A stretch of DNA of 64,000 nt from Bathynomus jamesi (lineage: Eukaryota > Arthropoda > Malacostraca > Isopoda > Cirolanidae): assembly GCA_023014485.1 (NCBI GenBank), contig JAJOZX010003314.1:68501-132500 (forward strand), written 5' to 3'. Positions 45,672-58,049 of this stretch are shown here, in pieces (within the stretch, counting starts at the first letter, position 1; every line of letters begins with the position of its first letter). A program made the translations under genes and the position numbers. The notes beneath the pieces are model-generated. The model worked only from the letters and a program-made list of their open reading frames with translations. It had not been told where the DNA came from and did not search any database.

Positions 45672-46688
45672 AAAATGAACAATGAATAATTCCTATATAG
45701 TCATTATATAATACTTATATGGATACTTATATTCATTGTCTTCATACAGTACTTATGTATGTATGGTTTTTATGTTCGAATTTTCATTTTTACATGAGGA
45801 ACCAAAGTCGCCTGATGCGAGTTTGGATAGAATTTCGATTTTTGCTTTCTATTTTTTTCAGTGTCACAACCATGCGACCTACCATTTCTATGGTTTAGTC
45901 GTATCCATATTTCCATTTTTCATTTGTTAGAGAATTTATTATAATTAAGTATGGTTGTCTTGCATCTACCCTCGTCCCTAAATTTTATTAGATTATGCAT
46001 GCACATTGCATATAGCAGGATTGAAACCCGTAGTTGTACTTCTTAGTCCTTAATACCCACTCTTTGTCTCTAATTCATTTCTTCTAAATTCTCTCAATAA
46101 TGAATTACACTGTACGTATGACATAATTTGAATAACTATGACGTCATAAAGTAACTTAATTCCCTTCACGTTTTCCATACCTTGAATACTGAATCACGTA
46201 TTTATTATGTGGATATCTTTCATATTCAATGTATGGTAAATTCGTTAACATAATAATAAAAACTTTACACTCTATACGTCATTATTTATATGTTGTTCAT
46301 TCATACAGCTATAACTTATCTTGATCGTTATCCTTTATTACTTGTATTAATTATTCAGTCATCGACCTACCTATTGTTTACCTATTGTCAACCTATTCTG
46401 CAACTACCAATATGTGTACAATACTGATGATCATGATTACATACATAGTTACGTACATGTAAATTCGTCCACATGTATTCTTTTTACTTTTTCTTTTAAC
46501 TATTTCACTTCTCGCAAGATATTCAGTAATGCTTATGCAAGTGGTCAAATTCCGCTACCACAGCAAAAGCGAGCGCTTGTGAGATAAAAATCTCCTTTCG
46601 CTTGCCTCGAATTTATAAAACATTATTATGTGTTATATATATATATATATATATATATATCGTATATGCCCAGGTACCTTTTGTTATA

Positions 46689-47253
46689 CAGGCATACCTC
46701 GCTTTACGACGCCTCGTTTTACGAATGCCCGGGTTTACGAATTTTATTTTACACTAAACCAAAAATAAATAAACAAATTTACAGAGAAAAGAAAAATTCT
46801 TGTTCAAAACAGACAACTTTGGATTCATTTTTCAAGCGTCCTCCATCCACGACTGCTTCCACAAGTGTGTCTACAAGTGTATCTACAAGCGCGTCTACAA
46901 GCGTGTCTACAAGGACGTCTACAAGCGCGTCTACGAGTGTGTCTACGAGTGCATCAAATGAAAACTAAATACTGCACTTTAATATTTCTTTGCTTTCTTT
47001 TTTATTTTAAAGGATTATTTTTTTATTTAAAATGATGCATTCTATGAACAAACCATTGTTTGCTGCATAAACTATTGTTTCATTACCTTTTCTTGCGATT
47101 TTTATATAATTTTGTATAATGTAAAATTTTGTTCTGAAAACGTAACCCTTGATTATAACATTAAGTCTATGAGAAATAATGCTCTGCTTTACGAAGTTTC
47201 GCTTTACGGACGCTCTCTAGGAACGAATTAATTCGTAAACCGAGGCATGCCTG
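46689..47253 (+). mobile_element. Tigger/pogo-type element, 565 bp, deleted
   Basis: The ends are CAGGCATACCTCGCTTTACG and the complement of CAGGCATGCCTCGGTTTACG, with TA at 46687-46688 and 47254-47255. CAGGCATACCTCG ends are characteristic of Tigger (pogo) elements. The matching position in the 3' LTR (about 52950) has no insertion. Only the last part of a transposase remains. Confidence 0.92.
46765..46968 (+). pseudogene. Pogo/Tigger transposase C-terminus with PCNA-binding box
   Basis: A frame entering from the deletion reads KQTTLDSFFKRPP followed by a Ser/Thr/Ala repeat tail ((A/V)STSVST units) and a stop at 46966-46968. QTTLDSFF fits the PCNA-interacting (PIP) box QxxLxxFF; PIP boxes at the C-terminus are known for pogo-family transposases. 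The catalytic domain is gone. The 5-codon tail repeat (15 bp) is a small tandem array of its own (about 46854-46955). Confidence 0.65.
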
Positions 47254-48554
47254 TATTCCTAACATCTTAATTGTCTATAAATATGAAACACTGTAAAAAT
47301 AAAACAAAGCTATAGTTAACTGTTTAATTGTAATTAACTGTAATAATTTAATATGATGTAATTAATGTACTTTAATGAAACTGTAATTAACGATAAATGA
47401 ATGTTTATTAATCTGTAATTATAATCATAGTTGTTCTACAGATCTACAGAAGCTAAGGCATCTGTAGATGTTGTAAACCAAAATTACAATGTACTCAGTG
47501 ATGTACTTAAATTGTACTCAATGTACTACTCCGAAATTATGTCGCCCTTTAGAAATGTATACTCGGCGAAAATACAATTATTTTTATTATTTTTTAAAGT
47601 TTTTATTTTGAATCTTTCAAAATTCTGATCATATGTTTAAAGGGGGAACTTAACGTTCAAACTGCACTCCCCAAAATTTAGATTATATATAAAGCATGTA
47701 ATTGTAAAATAACTACTACTACTTCTTAGACTTCACTCCCAGAGGAGGGGGCAGAGGCCACTTTCCTCCTTAATTTTTTTAGATTCCGGCCTGAGCCATG
47801 GTTGAAAGAGGTCGAACCTCTACCCCTGTAAATTCAGAGCACTACCTGTACATTTTTAGAAATAAATTACAGTGAGAGAAACTTTTTGTTTTTCCCCTTC
47901 GAATTTGGCTCTCTTCAGAGAACTTAGTAAATAAAGTAGAGAAAATAGTTCCCGATAAGTTATAAAAAGAAAATCGGCGAACCTTCAGAGAAAGTATCAG
48001 TGTTATAGAAAGAAAAGAAATGAGAGAAAAATTAGAATATTATAGAAGAAAACTATCGCGAGAAATATCCGTTGCTGCCTCCCAACCAGAACCCCGGTCG
48101 ATTTCGAACCACCCAAGGACATAGACGGAGGGGTTAACAGTCTGACGACCCTTTGGCCAGGATTTTAATAAAAGTCTGTCGACCCTATAGCCAGGATTTT
48201 AACAAGTGGCCACCCTTTGGCCAGGATGGAAATTGTGGCGACCTTACTACCAAGATAATAAGACCCACCATTTGGCCGGCGTGTCACGACTTCCAGTTCG
48301 TCACATCCACCCTTGAACCGGTGTGTAACGACTCCAAGTTATCCATGTCTCGTCTCATCTAGTAGAAGTAGCCAGCAAGACACGTCTTCAGGACACGTCT
48401 CTAAGGATTTCGCCGTAGAAAGTTTGCTTTCTTTTTAAGTAATTTGTAAACAGTTGAGAAGACAGCATTATTAACAGTTAACTAGTATTAAGTCAGAGTT
48501 AACAAGAAACAGTGAACATTTCAGACACCAGTGATACATTTTTTTTTATTGAAA

Positions 48555-48842
48555 GTTATTTTCACAGAATTTAATTTTCACAGAAGTTGATTTTCACAGA
48601 AGTTAATTTTCACAGAAGTTAATTTTCACAGAAGTTAATTTTCACAGAAGTTAATTTTCACAGAAGTTAATTTTCATAGAAGTTAATTTTCATAGAAGTT
48701 AATTTTCATAGAAGTTAATTTTCACAGAAGTTGATTTTCACAGAAGTTGATTTTCACAGAAGTTGATTTTCACAGAAGTCGATTTTCACAGAAGTTAAAT
48801 GTCACAGAAGTTAAATGTCACAGAAGATAAATGTCACAGTTA
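48555..48842 (+). repeat. 16-bp tandem repeat, about 17 units
   Basis: The unit is TTTTCACAGAAGTTAA with variants CATAGAAG and TTGA; the last three units change to AAATGTCACAGAAG. There are no spacers, so it is not a CRISPR-like array. Confidence 0.93.
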
Positions 48843-49059
48843 TTTTCACAGTTATTTTCACTATTATAGTTAGTATAGAATAATTTTATTTTATGTACCA
48901 AACATAATATTACCGTACCTTCGCGTAAAGTCGAGTGAAATGTGTTTACATTTCGTAATTTTGTTTACATTTTTTTTTAAATTAATTATTGAATTGAATT
49001 GACTTGCAAATTAAGAAAGAGAGAGTTTATAGAGAGTTTATAGAGTTAGAGAGATAGTT

Positions 49060-49980
49060 GAAGCAGTTTCAAGTTCCAGTTTCAGTTTTCAGTTTCAGTT
49101 GGTTGCATCCAAGAGGGACAACCAAACCTCAGAGATTTATAGAGATACTTGGAGTAGTTTCGAGTCAGTTTTAGTTGCAAATCCATTGCAAATCAGTTCC
49201 AAGTCAGTTTTAGTTGCAAATAAGTTACAAATCAGTTTTCAGACAGTTTCAGTTGGTTGTATCCAAGAGGGACAACCAAACCCCAGAGATTAATAGTCTC
49301 CACTTGATAGCAGTTCAAGTGCAAGTCAGTTTCAGTTTCATTAGACTCCACTGATAGCACTTCAGTGCAGTCCATTTCAGTTAATTCCAGTTAGTTGGTT
49401 GCTTCCAAGAGGGACAACCAAACCCAGAGAATAATAGACTCCACTTGATAGAGTTCAAGTGCAGTCAATTTCAGTCAGTTCAGTTTCAAGATACTTGATA
49501 GAGTTCAAGTCAGAGAGTTTCAGTTTCAAAATACTTGATAGAGTTCAAGTCAGAAGTTTCAGTTTCAAGTTGCAAGTCAGATTCAAGTTGCTAGTCAGTT
49601 CCAAGTCAGTCAGTTCCAAGTTAATCAGTTTCAAGTTAATCAGTTTCAAGTTAATCAGATTCAAGTTAATCAGTTTCAAGTTAATCAGTTTCAAGTTAAT
49701 CAGTTTCAAGTAGTTTCGAAGTTTCAGTCAGTTTTGAAGTCAGTTTCAGTCAGTTTTGAAGTCAGTTTCAGTCAGTTTTGAAGTCAGTTTCAGTCAGTTT
49801 TGAAGTCAATTTCAGTCAGTTTTGAAGTCAGTTTGTTTTATTTGACGTCAGTTTTATTTGAAGTCAGTTTTGAAGTTAGTTTCAAGTCTCAAGTCAGTTT
49901 TCAAGTCCCAAGTCAGTTTTCAAGTCCCAAGTCAGTTTTCAAGTCCCAAGTTAGTTTTCAAGTCCCAAGTCATTTCAATG
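49060..49980 (+). repeat. Compound tandem arrays (15-, 22- and 19-bp units) with hairpin motif
   Basis: AGTTTCAGTT-rich sequence with three copies of GGTTGCATCCAAGAGGGACA-type hairpins (about 49100, 49254, 49397), then a 15-bp array (AGTTAATCAGTTTCA, 49613-49710), a 22-bp array (about 49725-49830) and a 19-bp array (TTTTCAAGTCCCAAGTCAG, about 49880-49975). One such hairpin also occurs singly in the gypsy pol spacer at 15892-15914. Confidence 0.88.
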
Positions 49981-51990
49981 CAGTCAATTAAATTCAACTT
50001 TTTTGTCGTTATAAGAGAAAATTAAATTCAACCTGAATTGACCGGTTTGTGTCTTTAGTTCAACCTTCTTTTTTTTGTTGTTGTAAGAAGGAAATTGACC
50101 GATTTGTCTCCTTTTTGCATGCAGTTGTTGCGTATATAAATATATAGGTGACATTATATATTTTCTTGTAAGAAAAACAGATTTACAATTGTTTATAATG
50201 ATTTTGATAATTATTTTAATATACATGTGATGATAATAGTTGTGTAGTAACTAATCGATCACGTCGCAATGACTTCTTTTTAAATTACTATAGGGAGGAA
50301 CATGCCGTCCCTCCGTTTTGGTTGAACTCCTTTAATTTTTGTTCTAAGCAGTGTGACAATCAATGTTTTCCTAAAGAGCAAAGTGCTAACGAAAAGACAT
50401 TTTGTTAATTTCAGACATATCTCCCCGATTGGTCACTCGATTCCCCAGAATGGAGTACTCTAAATTTACCTTGCTCTGTATGTTCGTGAAAATTACCCGT
50501 ATGACCGAACATAACCTAAATTTAGGTTAAGTTGTTTTTTTATTTTTAAGAATATTATATGTTCAGTTCATTATAATTTATAATTGATCCCTATTTTTAA
50601 TTTGTATTCTTCATTTTCATTATTCAATTAATCGTGAGTAATTGTCGTTAAATTGTTATTATACCATTTGTAAGGTATCAAACAAAATTATAACCAATTT
50701 TGACACTCTATACCAGAACGCCATTTTTCCCCTTCTAATAATTTTGTTACACCATTCTAATATTACTAATTACATAATTGTACTCTCACAATGAATTTCA
50801 CTAAACCCTGTTATCACCTATAACCCGTCAAATCGTCAAATGAAAATTTAATTATCGTAGTGATACTTCTGGTTAATATTAATGGTGATATACTGTTACT
50901 ATATGACTGTGAATATTATTGGCCGAATACATTGCCATTAATGCTACCTGTATTAGAATTTAATAATAATTCACTTAAACTTAAAGGATTTTATAATCCT
51001 ACTCCCATTTTAAATTATTATACACTATTTTTTAAGCTTTGTTAATTCAAAAAACCCCCGAATCCTTACACACACACACACACACACTCACACACACATG
51101 TATGCACGCTATATACACTATATATACAAACCTTATGCTAAAATCATTGGATATCACAATAAACTATTTCATTGCGTGTAAGCGCTAACTATGCTATTTA
51201 ATCTTAATCATTTTTGCTTACTATATAATCTTGCTCATGCATTTATTCAGTTAATTTAACAACCCTCTAAGCTAATCTGTCCCTCAAAATTATAAAATAT
51301 ACACTTGACCACAGGTCTATACATCATCCATTACGTAATTCTATCTTTCTTCTCCCTGTATATTCTTAGTGGCTAACGACATCTAGTATCTAAAACTGTA
51401 ACTAAATAAATTTTAATGTTTTCACTAAATTAATTTTACTTTTTTTTTAAATAAATTTTAGTATCATACTCTTCCAACTTATTCGTACTTGCAATAAGTT
51501 TACATTTCTGCGATCGTTCGCCTACTGCTGAAAACTATCCAACAATAAAATTTAAATCAATTTTTTCCTACACTAGTTCATCAAATTAGTTTATTAAATG
51601 TACGATCATGGAAACTTTGGATATTCCTGAACTTTAAAATTTAAATTTTTCTCTTATACCTACGATTCATTATGTATGTATTTTTTTTCCACAGGAAATA
51701 AATTTCTTAAAAACTTAAAAATATCATTGTTTCTCTATATTAACGTATTAATCCTTTCATTCTGTTTGCATAAATTAAAGTATTAATGTTTGAATTTTTT
51801 ATATTTTATAATAACTCTCTAAGCAAGTGTCATGTTAAATATTTGATTACTGTGCATTGTACTTAACCACCCCAACTCATGTGTTGTATATAAATTTGTA
51901 ATTATAAAAACCATTAGTCATCATCTAGTTTGAATCAGTTGGGATGTTAGATTACTGTATTGTATTAATTGTATTGTATTAATATCATTC

Positions 51991-52005
51991 TAGAGGGGAG
52001 AGCCC
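51991..52005 (+). promoter_or_regulatory. Polypurine tract of non-autonomous element
   Basis: TAGAGGGGAGAGCCC lies immediately before the 3' LTR, in the position of a plus-strand primer. Confidence 0.65.
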
Positions 52006-53828
52006 TGTAAAAATGAACAATGAATAATTCCTATATTATCATTATATAATCCTTATATGGATCCTTATATTCACTGTTTTCATACAGTACTTATGTATGT
52101 ATGGTTTTTATGTTCGAATTTTCATTTTTAAATTAGGAACCAAAGTCGCCTGATGCGAGTTTGGATAGAATCTCGATTTTTGCTTTCTATTTTTTTCAAT
52201 GTCACAACCATGCGACCTACCATTTCTATGGTTTAGTCGTATCCATATTTCCATTTTTCATTTGTTAGAGAATTTATTATAATTAAGTATGGTTGTCTTG
52301 CATCTAACCGTCGTCCCTAGATTTTATTAGATTATGCATGCACATTGCATATAGCAGGATTGGAACCCGTAGTTGTACTTCTTAGTCCTTAATACCCACT
52401 CTTTGTCTTTAATTCGTTTCTTCTAAATTCTCCCAATAATGAATTACACTGTACGTATGATATAATTTGAATAACTATGACGTCATAAAGTAACTTAATT
52501 CCCTTCACGTTTTCCATACCTTGAATACTGAATCACGTATTTAGAATGTGAATATCTTTCATATTCAATGTATGGTACAGTAAATTCTTTAACATAATAA
52601 TAAAAACCTTACATTCTATACGTCATTATTTATATGTTGTTCATTCATACATCCATAACTTATCTTGACCGTTATCCTTTATTACTTGTATTAATTACTC
52701 AGTCATCGACCTACCTGTTGTCAACCTATTGTGCGACTACCAATATGTGTACAATACTTTGTGCATTCGTACATGTCCACTGATGATCATGATTATGTAC
52801 ATAGTTACGTACATGTAAATACGTCCACATGTATTCTTTTTACTTTTTCTTTTAATTATTTCACTTCTCGCAAGATATTCATAAATGCTTATGCAAGTGG
52901 TCAAATTCCGCTAACCGTATGTGCCCATGTACTTTGTATTATATTCGTAACATCTTAATTGTCTATAAATATGAAACACTGTAAAAACAAAACAAAGCTA
53001 TAGCTAACTGTTTAATTGTAATTAACTGTAATAATTTAATATGATGTAATTAATGTACTTTAATGAAACTGTAATTGACGATAATAAGTGAATTTGAATT
53101 AATCCGTAATTATATTCATAGTTGTTCTACAGATCTACAGAAGTTAAGGCATCTGTAGATGTTGTAAACCAAAATCACAATGTACTTAGTGATATACTTA
53201 GATTGTACTCAATGTACTACGAAATAATGTCGCCCTTTAGAAATGTATACTCGGCGAAAATACGATCATTTTTTATTATTTTTTTTTTATTTGGAATCTT
53301 TCAAAATTCTGATCATGTGTTTAAAGGGGGAAATTTAAGGTTCAAACTGCACTTCCCCAAAATTTAGATTATATATAAAGCATGTAATTGTAAAATAACT
53401 ACTACTTCTTCTTAGACTTCACTCCCAGAGGAGGGGGCAGAAGCCCCTTGCCTCCTTAATTGTTTTAGATTCCGGCCTGAGCCATGGTTGAAAGAGGTCG
53501 AACCTCTACCCCTGTAAATTCAGAGCACTACCTGTACATTTTTAGAAGTAAATTACAGTGAGAGAAACTTTTTATTTTTCCCCTTCGAGTTTGGCTCTCT
53601 TCAGAGAACTTAGTAAACAAAGTAGAGAAAATAGTTCCCGATAAGTTATAAAAAGAAAATCGGCGAACCTTCAGAGAAAGTATCAGAGTGTTATAGAAAG
53701 AAAAGAAATGAGAGAAAAATTAGAATATTATAGAAGAAAACTATCGCGAGAAATATCCGTTGCTGCCTCCCAACCAGAACTCTCCGTCGATTTCGAACCA
53801 CCCAAGGCCATAGACGGAGGGGTTAACA
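52006..53828 (+). repeat. 3' LTR of non-autonomous element
   Basis: 1823 bp with TG...CA ends. It matches the 5' LTR except for the Tigger insertion and about 90 bp missing near 52913. (AT)5 separates it from the inverted solo LTR that follows. Confidence 0.9.
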
Positions 53829-54123
53829 TATATATATATGCTAACCCCTCCGTCTATGGCCTTGGTTGGTTCGAAGTGAGTCAACGGGGATTCTGGTTAG
53901 GTGGCAGCAACGGATTTGTTATTTGCAGTAGTTTCTTATATACTACTCTCCGAGTTCTTCTTATAGTGGATCGGAGGATTCTGTAGAGCTTTCTGAAGGT
54001 TCCCTCAGTTTTCTTGTAACGTATCGGGAGATTTTAATGACTGAATTCTATGAAGAGAGCAAGGCTTGAAGGAGAGGCTAAAGACAGACTTTTCTTACTG
54101 TAATTTACTGCTAAAATGTACAG

Positions 54124-57100
54124 TAGGGTGGATCACTTTTCACTTTTTTTAGAAAATTATAGCTGGTCAAAGTTTTTCCCATGATTTGGTTCAGTGGAAG
54201 TACACTGACACCATTTTTACCAAAATCGATCAATATTTAGGGGTCGCGCATCGACCTTGAAAATTTCAATTTTGGAAATTTGGCCAAATTGACAATCTTT
54301 TACTGAATAAAGATAAATCATCAAATGACCATATTTTCTGAATCCTCTCAGTGAAAGAAATCCTCTCAGATACTTACCAAGTTGATAGGACAAGTGGTTT
54401 AGAAGTTATACTCACCTTGAGATAGCATTAAAATTTAAAATACCGTATTTGTCCCCGTACCTCCATATGCTGTCTGCCATTGTCTGCTTTTTAGGATAAG
54501 ATAAAACGAATAAGGAAAGATCAAATGTATTTTGTATTAAAACGGTTTACCGATATCACTAAAGGCACTTACTCCGGTGCCCCTAACTAGGTTCAAAAAC
54601 TGTATGAATCGTGGTTAGAACACACGTCATCTTAAGGCGTGCGCCATGTACTCTCTCTGCTAACTCCCTTTCCCTCTGCGCTACGTCATCTTGGCAAGTG
54701 ACGACTTCTTGAAGTCACCGAGTTCTTTCCGGCTCTTTTCCACGAGCTGAAGAAGACCCTGCAGCTGTGACTCGTCTTTTGTGACAGTGTTCGCGTAATC
54801 TTCTATCAGTTTTATCCCTCTCTCTGCCACATCGTTGGTAACTTTCAGATGCGAGATGACATTCTTCAGATCACAGTAGTTCTTATCTTGATCCCACTTA
54901 TTCACCGGCAGAGTGAGCCACGTAGACGCGCACACCTGCAGGCCTGTGAACACGAACCACGATGACTCATTGATCAGGTCCGGAAGGCGCGTCGTGTCAT
55001 CAACCGAGACGTTGTCATATGTTAAGTCCTCGGGCACAGCGAGCAGCACAGCTTCTTTGCCATCTCGTGCTTCACAGTGTCTTCCACTTTGTCACTGCAG
55101 AGGGCGAAAACGACGGTCTGAGGCCTCAGATACCACAAGTGCCGCCTGATCACTGCCAGTGAAGCCTCTGCAATCTCGCGATCCACAGCCCTGTACTGCA
55201 GAAGACGCTGGTACAACACAAGGTCATTCAGCAGGGCATCAGCTGCGACAGGAGCCGCCAGCCAGGCAGGTGCGTAGAGGAGTGCAGTAAATAGTACCAC
55301 TCTCTGAAGTTTCTGTACCAGCTCGTCGTCGAACTCCAGCTGACCGCTGAACATCAGGAGCTTCGTGTAGTAGATGATCTGAAACGAATACGCACTGTGA
55401 TGTATAAATACCGATACCACTCCATATAAGTTTGTTTAATGGTAAATTATTTATCTTATTTTTTTCTGGTAGGGACTTCAAATGGCTGTTTGCAGAAGGC
55501 AATACAATATTTAACTTCTAATTCAAAATACCAACCTTGGCCATCCACCTCGCATGATGGTAGGCTCCTGGGCGCATGAAGTGTGTGCCACGACGTGGCT
55601 GGGCCCCGAGTACCAGGAGTGTAATCTCCGCCACTTCTCGGTAGTCTTCTCTGACAAGACCAGAAGCGGTGCCGAGGAACTTGACTGCCTCATCTCGGAG
55701 CTCCATCAGCCACGTCACCTCCGCCAAATGCTCGATCTCCAGCTCGCGATAAGTCGAGAGGTCGAGCTTGTCCCACCTGAAAGGGGAGTTATGAAAATAT
55801 TGCATGAAAACGACTGAAGTTTCCCTTTTCGACTGCTATTAACATCATTAGTAGAAGGACGCTGATATCTCAATTGCTCTGAAGGCAAAAAATCATTGGA
55901 GAAAACAAATGCGCCTTAGACTTGAAATTCACCTTCTCCTCAGATACTGGAACAAAGGTTCAGTTGGTGCTGTGGTTCTTCCAAACGCGGTGATGACCAC
56001 TGCCCCCACGATGAGCTCCATAACGTGATGGCGACAGCCCAGCTGGAAGAGCGGTTTACCAAGCATGTTCTCCAGCCGGACCACCGCACCCTGCACCCTC
56101 CCCGTATTGGAGGAAGTTGTGTCGAAGCACAGTCCAATCACGTTGTTCTCGCATCCCCAGTCTTTGAGAGCACGAAAGGTCGCCTGGGCCTGGGACAGAC
56201 CGGTGCCGTCAGCAACAGTCGGAACGGCCAGCAACTTTCCTTCTGTGCATTGGGGAGCTCCGGAGATGAGAATCGCCTGGCGGTGCTCCAATGATCCAAG
56301 AGAGTCCTGAAACGTATGTCATACATGCCAATCCATTATCGTCCACTGGAATATGTCAATCCACTGTCGTCACTGGAACATGTTAATTCACTGTCGTCCA
56401 CGGTGAGGGCAAAACTGACCTTGATTACTTTACCGTCCCAGTGGACGACAGCATGCCTCGGAGATACGAAGGATTTCTGCACAGCTGTCGACACTTCACA
56501 ACGATGTGCCACTCTTCCACGGCGAGACGTGTCCTTCGAGATACTGAATTTGTCCAGGTCTGCGGGCGGATCTGCCGAACGTAGGACTGCCGCCACGACA
56601 CTTGCCACCTATGTGCGAAATTGAAAGGAAATTGACAAGGATGCGTATGGTTTTTATGTGACAAAATAATCACTAAATTTTCCGTCGTTACGTCTATTAT
56701 ATCTTTGTCAAGGAAAGATCATTACTGATATATACACACCTGATTATTGGACATCCGGAAGCGATCAGCCACTTCAATAACAGCCGGTGCATTGAGGATG
56801 CGGTGAGGAAGGCTGATTGATACAGTTGATTCTCTCGGCTGTCGGTATGGTGGTTCTAGCTGTGATTCGGAGTTGCTCGATGATCTGCTTTCTATAGATT
56901 CATCGTCGCTCTCAGCTTCGGTTCCTAATTTCGTTTTTGAGGTGCCTGGCTCATCACGAGATTGTTGTCTTGAGAGTTGCCGTTTTCTCTTGACAACGAA
57001 CACTTTATCATTCCCACTCATTGTTGCCTGGCGCAGGCCCCGTTGATCCTCATAAAATTTAATATCTTCTTGTTTGTTGTTGTCTGAGAGCAGTCGACTT

Positions 57101-58049
57101 TTCTGTATCTCTTCAATAGCATCGGGAGCTCCGATGTCCCAGAGCTTGTTCAGATTTTCTGAAAACTTCTCCCTGCCTTTTCCCGCGTCACTGTCTCTCA
57201 TCTTGCTCTTCTGCAGCGAGCGCCACTCTTCCCACAGTAACTCCAGTTTTCTTTCGCAGTTACGCCTCGTGATCGTCTTTATACGTGCCATGTTCCAAAA
57301 TGCCAGAACATTGGCCACCGTGTCTTTTACGGCGGCCTTCCTGTCAGTAGTTTCCTGCTTGGCATAGAAGAAGTACTGGAGAACTTGATGGGTGGTTGGC
57401 AATTTGGCACCACCGATCGAGGAAGATGGCTGACCAATTAAGAAGACGTCCGTGGCTGACCTTAGAGAAGGTGGTGCTGTTGTTGCTGCTTTCTCTTTTC
57501 CAGAATAAGTAACTTTCAGAGTCTTCCCACTCCTGGTTGTTAACAGTTTATCCATTGTACTAAAGTCTAGACTTATCAAACAAGAATCAATTGACACAGT
57601 TGATCTGTAAAAAGCAAACTGTGATTAGTAAAAATATTGGTCATAGACATAGCGTGTGTGTGTAATTGGGATTTTAGGATGCGCCAGCTACTGATGCTAT
57701 GATTACGTCCATAACGGGAGACAAATACGGTATTTTAAATTTTAATGTTATTTCTAGGTGAGTGTAACTTCTAAACCACTTGTCCTATCAACTTGGTAAG
57801 TATCTGAGAGGATTTTTTTCACTGAGAGGATTCAGAAAATATGGTCATTTGATGATTTATCTTTATTCAGTAAAAAATTGTCAATTTGGCCAAATTTCCA
57901 AAATTAAAATTTTGAAGGTCGATGCGCGACCCCTAAATATTGATCGATTTTGGTAAAAATGGTGTCAGTGTACTTCCACTGAACCAAACCATGGGAAAAA
58001 CTTTGACCAGCTATAATATTTTTAAAAAAGTGAAAAGTGATCCACCCTA
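54124..58049 (-). mobile_element. 3.9-kb DNA transposon with 8-bp TSD and spliced transposase
   Basis: The ends are TAGGGTGGATCACTTTTCAC and its complement; ATGTACAG is duplicated exactly at 54116-54123 and 58050-58057. Inverted repeats extend about 335 bp (to about 54458 and from about 57715) with few mismatches. The 8-bp duplication fits hAT, but such long inverted repeats are unusual for hAT and the transposase lacks a dimerisation motif I can recognise, so the superfamily is left open. Confidence 0.93.
54681..57597 (-). CDS. Five-exon transposase-like gene, one frameshift
   Basis: Exons by GT-AG junctions and frame: 57597-56740, 56608-56420, 56306-55933, 55776-55536 and 55378-54681. Phases agree at all four introns; a single frameshift is needed near 55060-55090 in the last exon. 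The product would be about 790 aa. Exon 1 is charged with a basic KRKRQ segment and an acidic/Ser-rich tail. Exon 2 ends HAVVHWDGKVIK, exon 3 holds LCFDTTSSNTGRVQGA and CRHHVMELIV, exon 5 has HLWYLRPQTV and NDVAERGIKLIEDY. Asp-Asp-Cys/His-Glu in this order suggests an RNase-H-fold transposase. A relative is at 59922-60502. The second ATG (57555) could be the true start. Confidence 0.8.

Larger units (their letters stand above)
45668..48139 (+). repeat. 5' LTR of non-autonomous element (with Tigger insertion)
   Basis: 2472 bp including a 565-bp DNA transposon (46689-47253). Without it the length is about 1.9 kb, close to the 3' LTR. A TATA box TATATAAAG lies at about 47685. Small ORFs inside (for example 47431-47628) recur only because the LTR is repeated. 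Confidence 0.87.
48140..52005 (+). other. Interior of non-autonomous LTR element
   Basis: After the 5' LTR there are several TGGCCAGGATTTTAA-like repeats (48155-48230), sequence matching the 5' UTR of the gypsy element (GCGTGTCACGACTTCCAGTTC, compare 13432), then tandem arrays (48555-49980), then about 1.85 kb (50000-51850) of AT-rich sequence with a (CA)n tract at 51069-51096 and no recognisable gene. Confidence 0.75.
45668..53828 (+). mobile_element. Non-autonomous LTR element of the gypsy lineage
   Basis: The 5' LTR (45668-48139) and 3' LTR (52006-53828) begin TGTAAAAATGAACAATGAAT and end GAGGGGTTAACA, as in the gypsy element at 12443. The last part of the interior (51850-51950) also matches that element's end (20540-20606). 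No gag, pro or pol is found; the 3.9-kb interior holds tandem repeats and unrecognised sequence. It must have depended on a related autonomous element. Confidence 0.87.

Noticed and set aside
47431..47628. Short ORF repeated at 53122-53367
   Set aside because: It recurs only because the LTR is duplicated; the frame differs by an indel and is missing in the solo LTR.
48555..49980. CRISPR-like array
   Set aside because: The units are head-to-tail without spacers, and the context is an LTR element in a eukaryotic genome.
56025..57367. Plus-strand ORFs of 81-102 codons across 55.5-57.4 kb
   Set aside because: They are shadows of the minus-strand spliced transposase, whose exons have consistent GT-AG junctions and phases.
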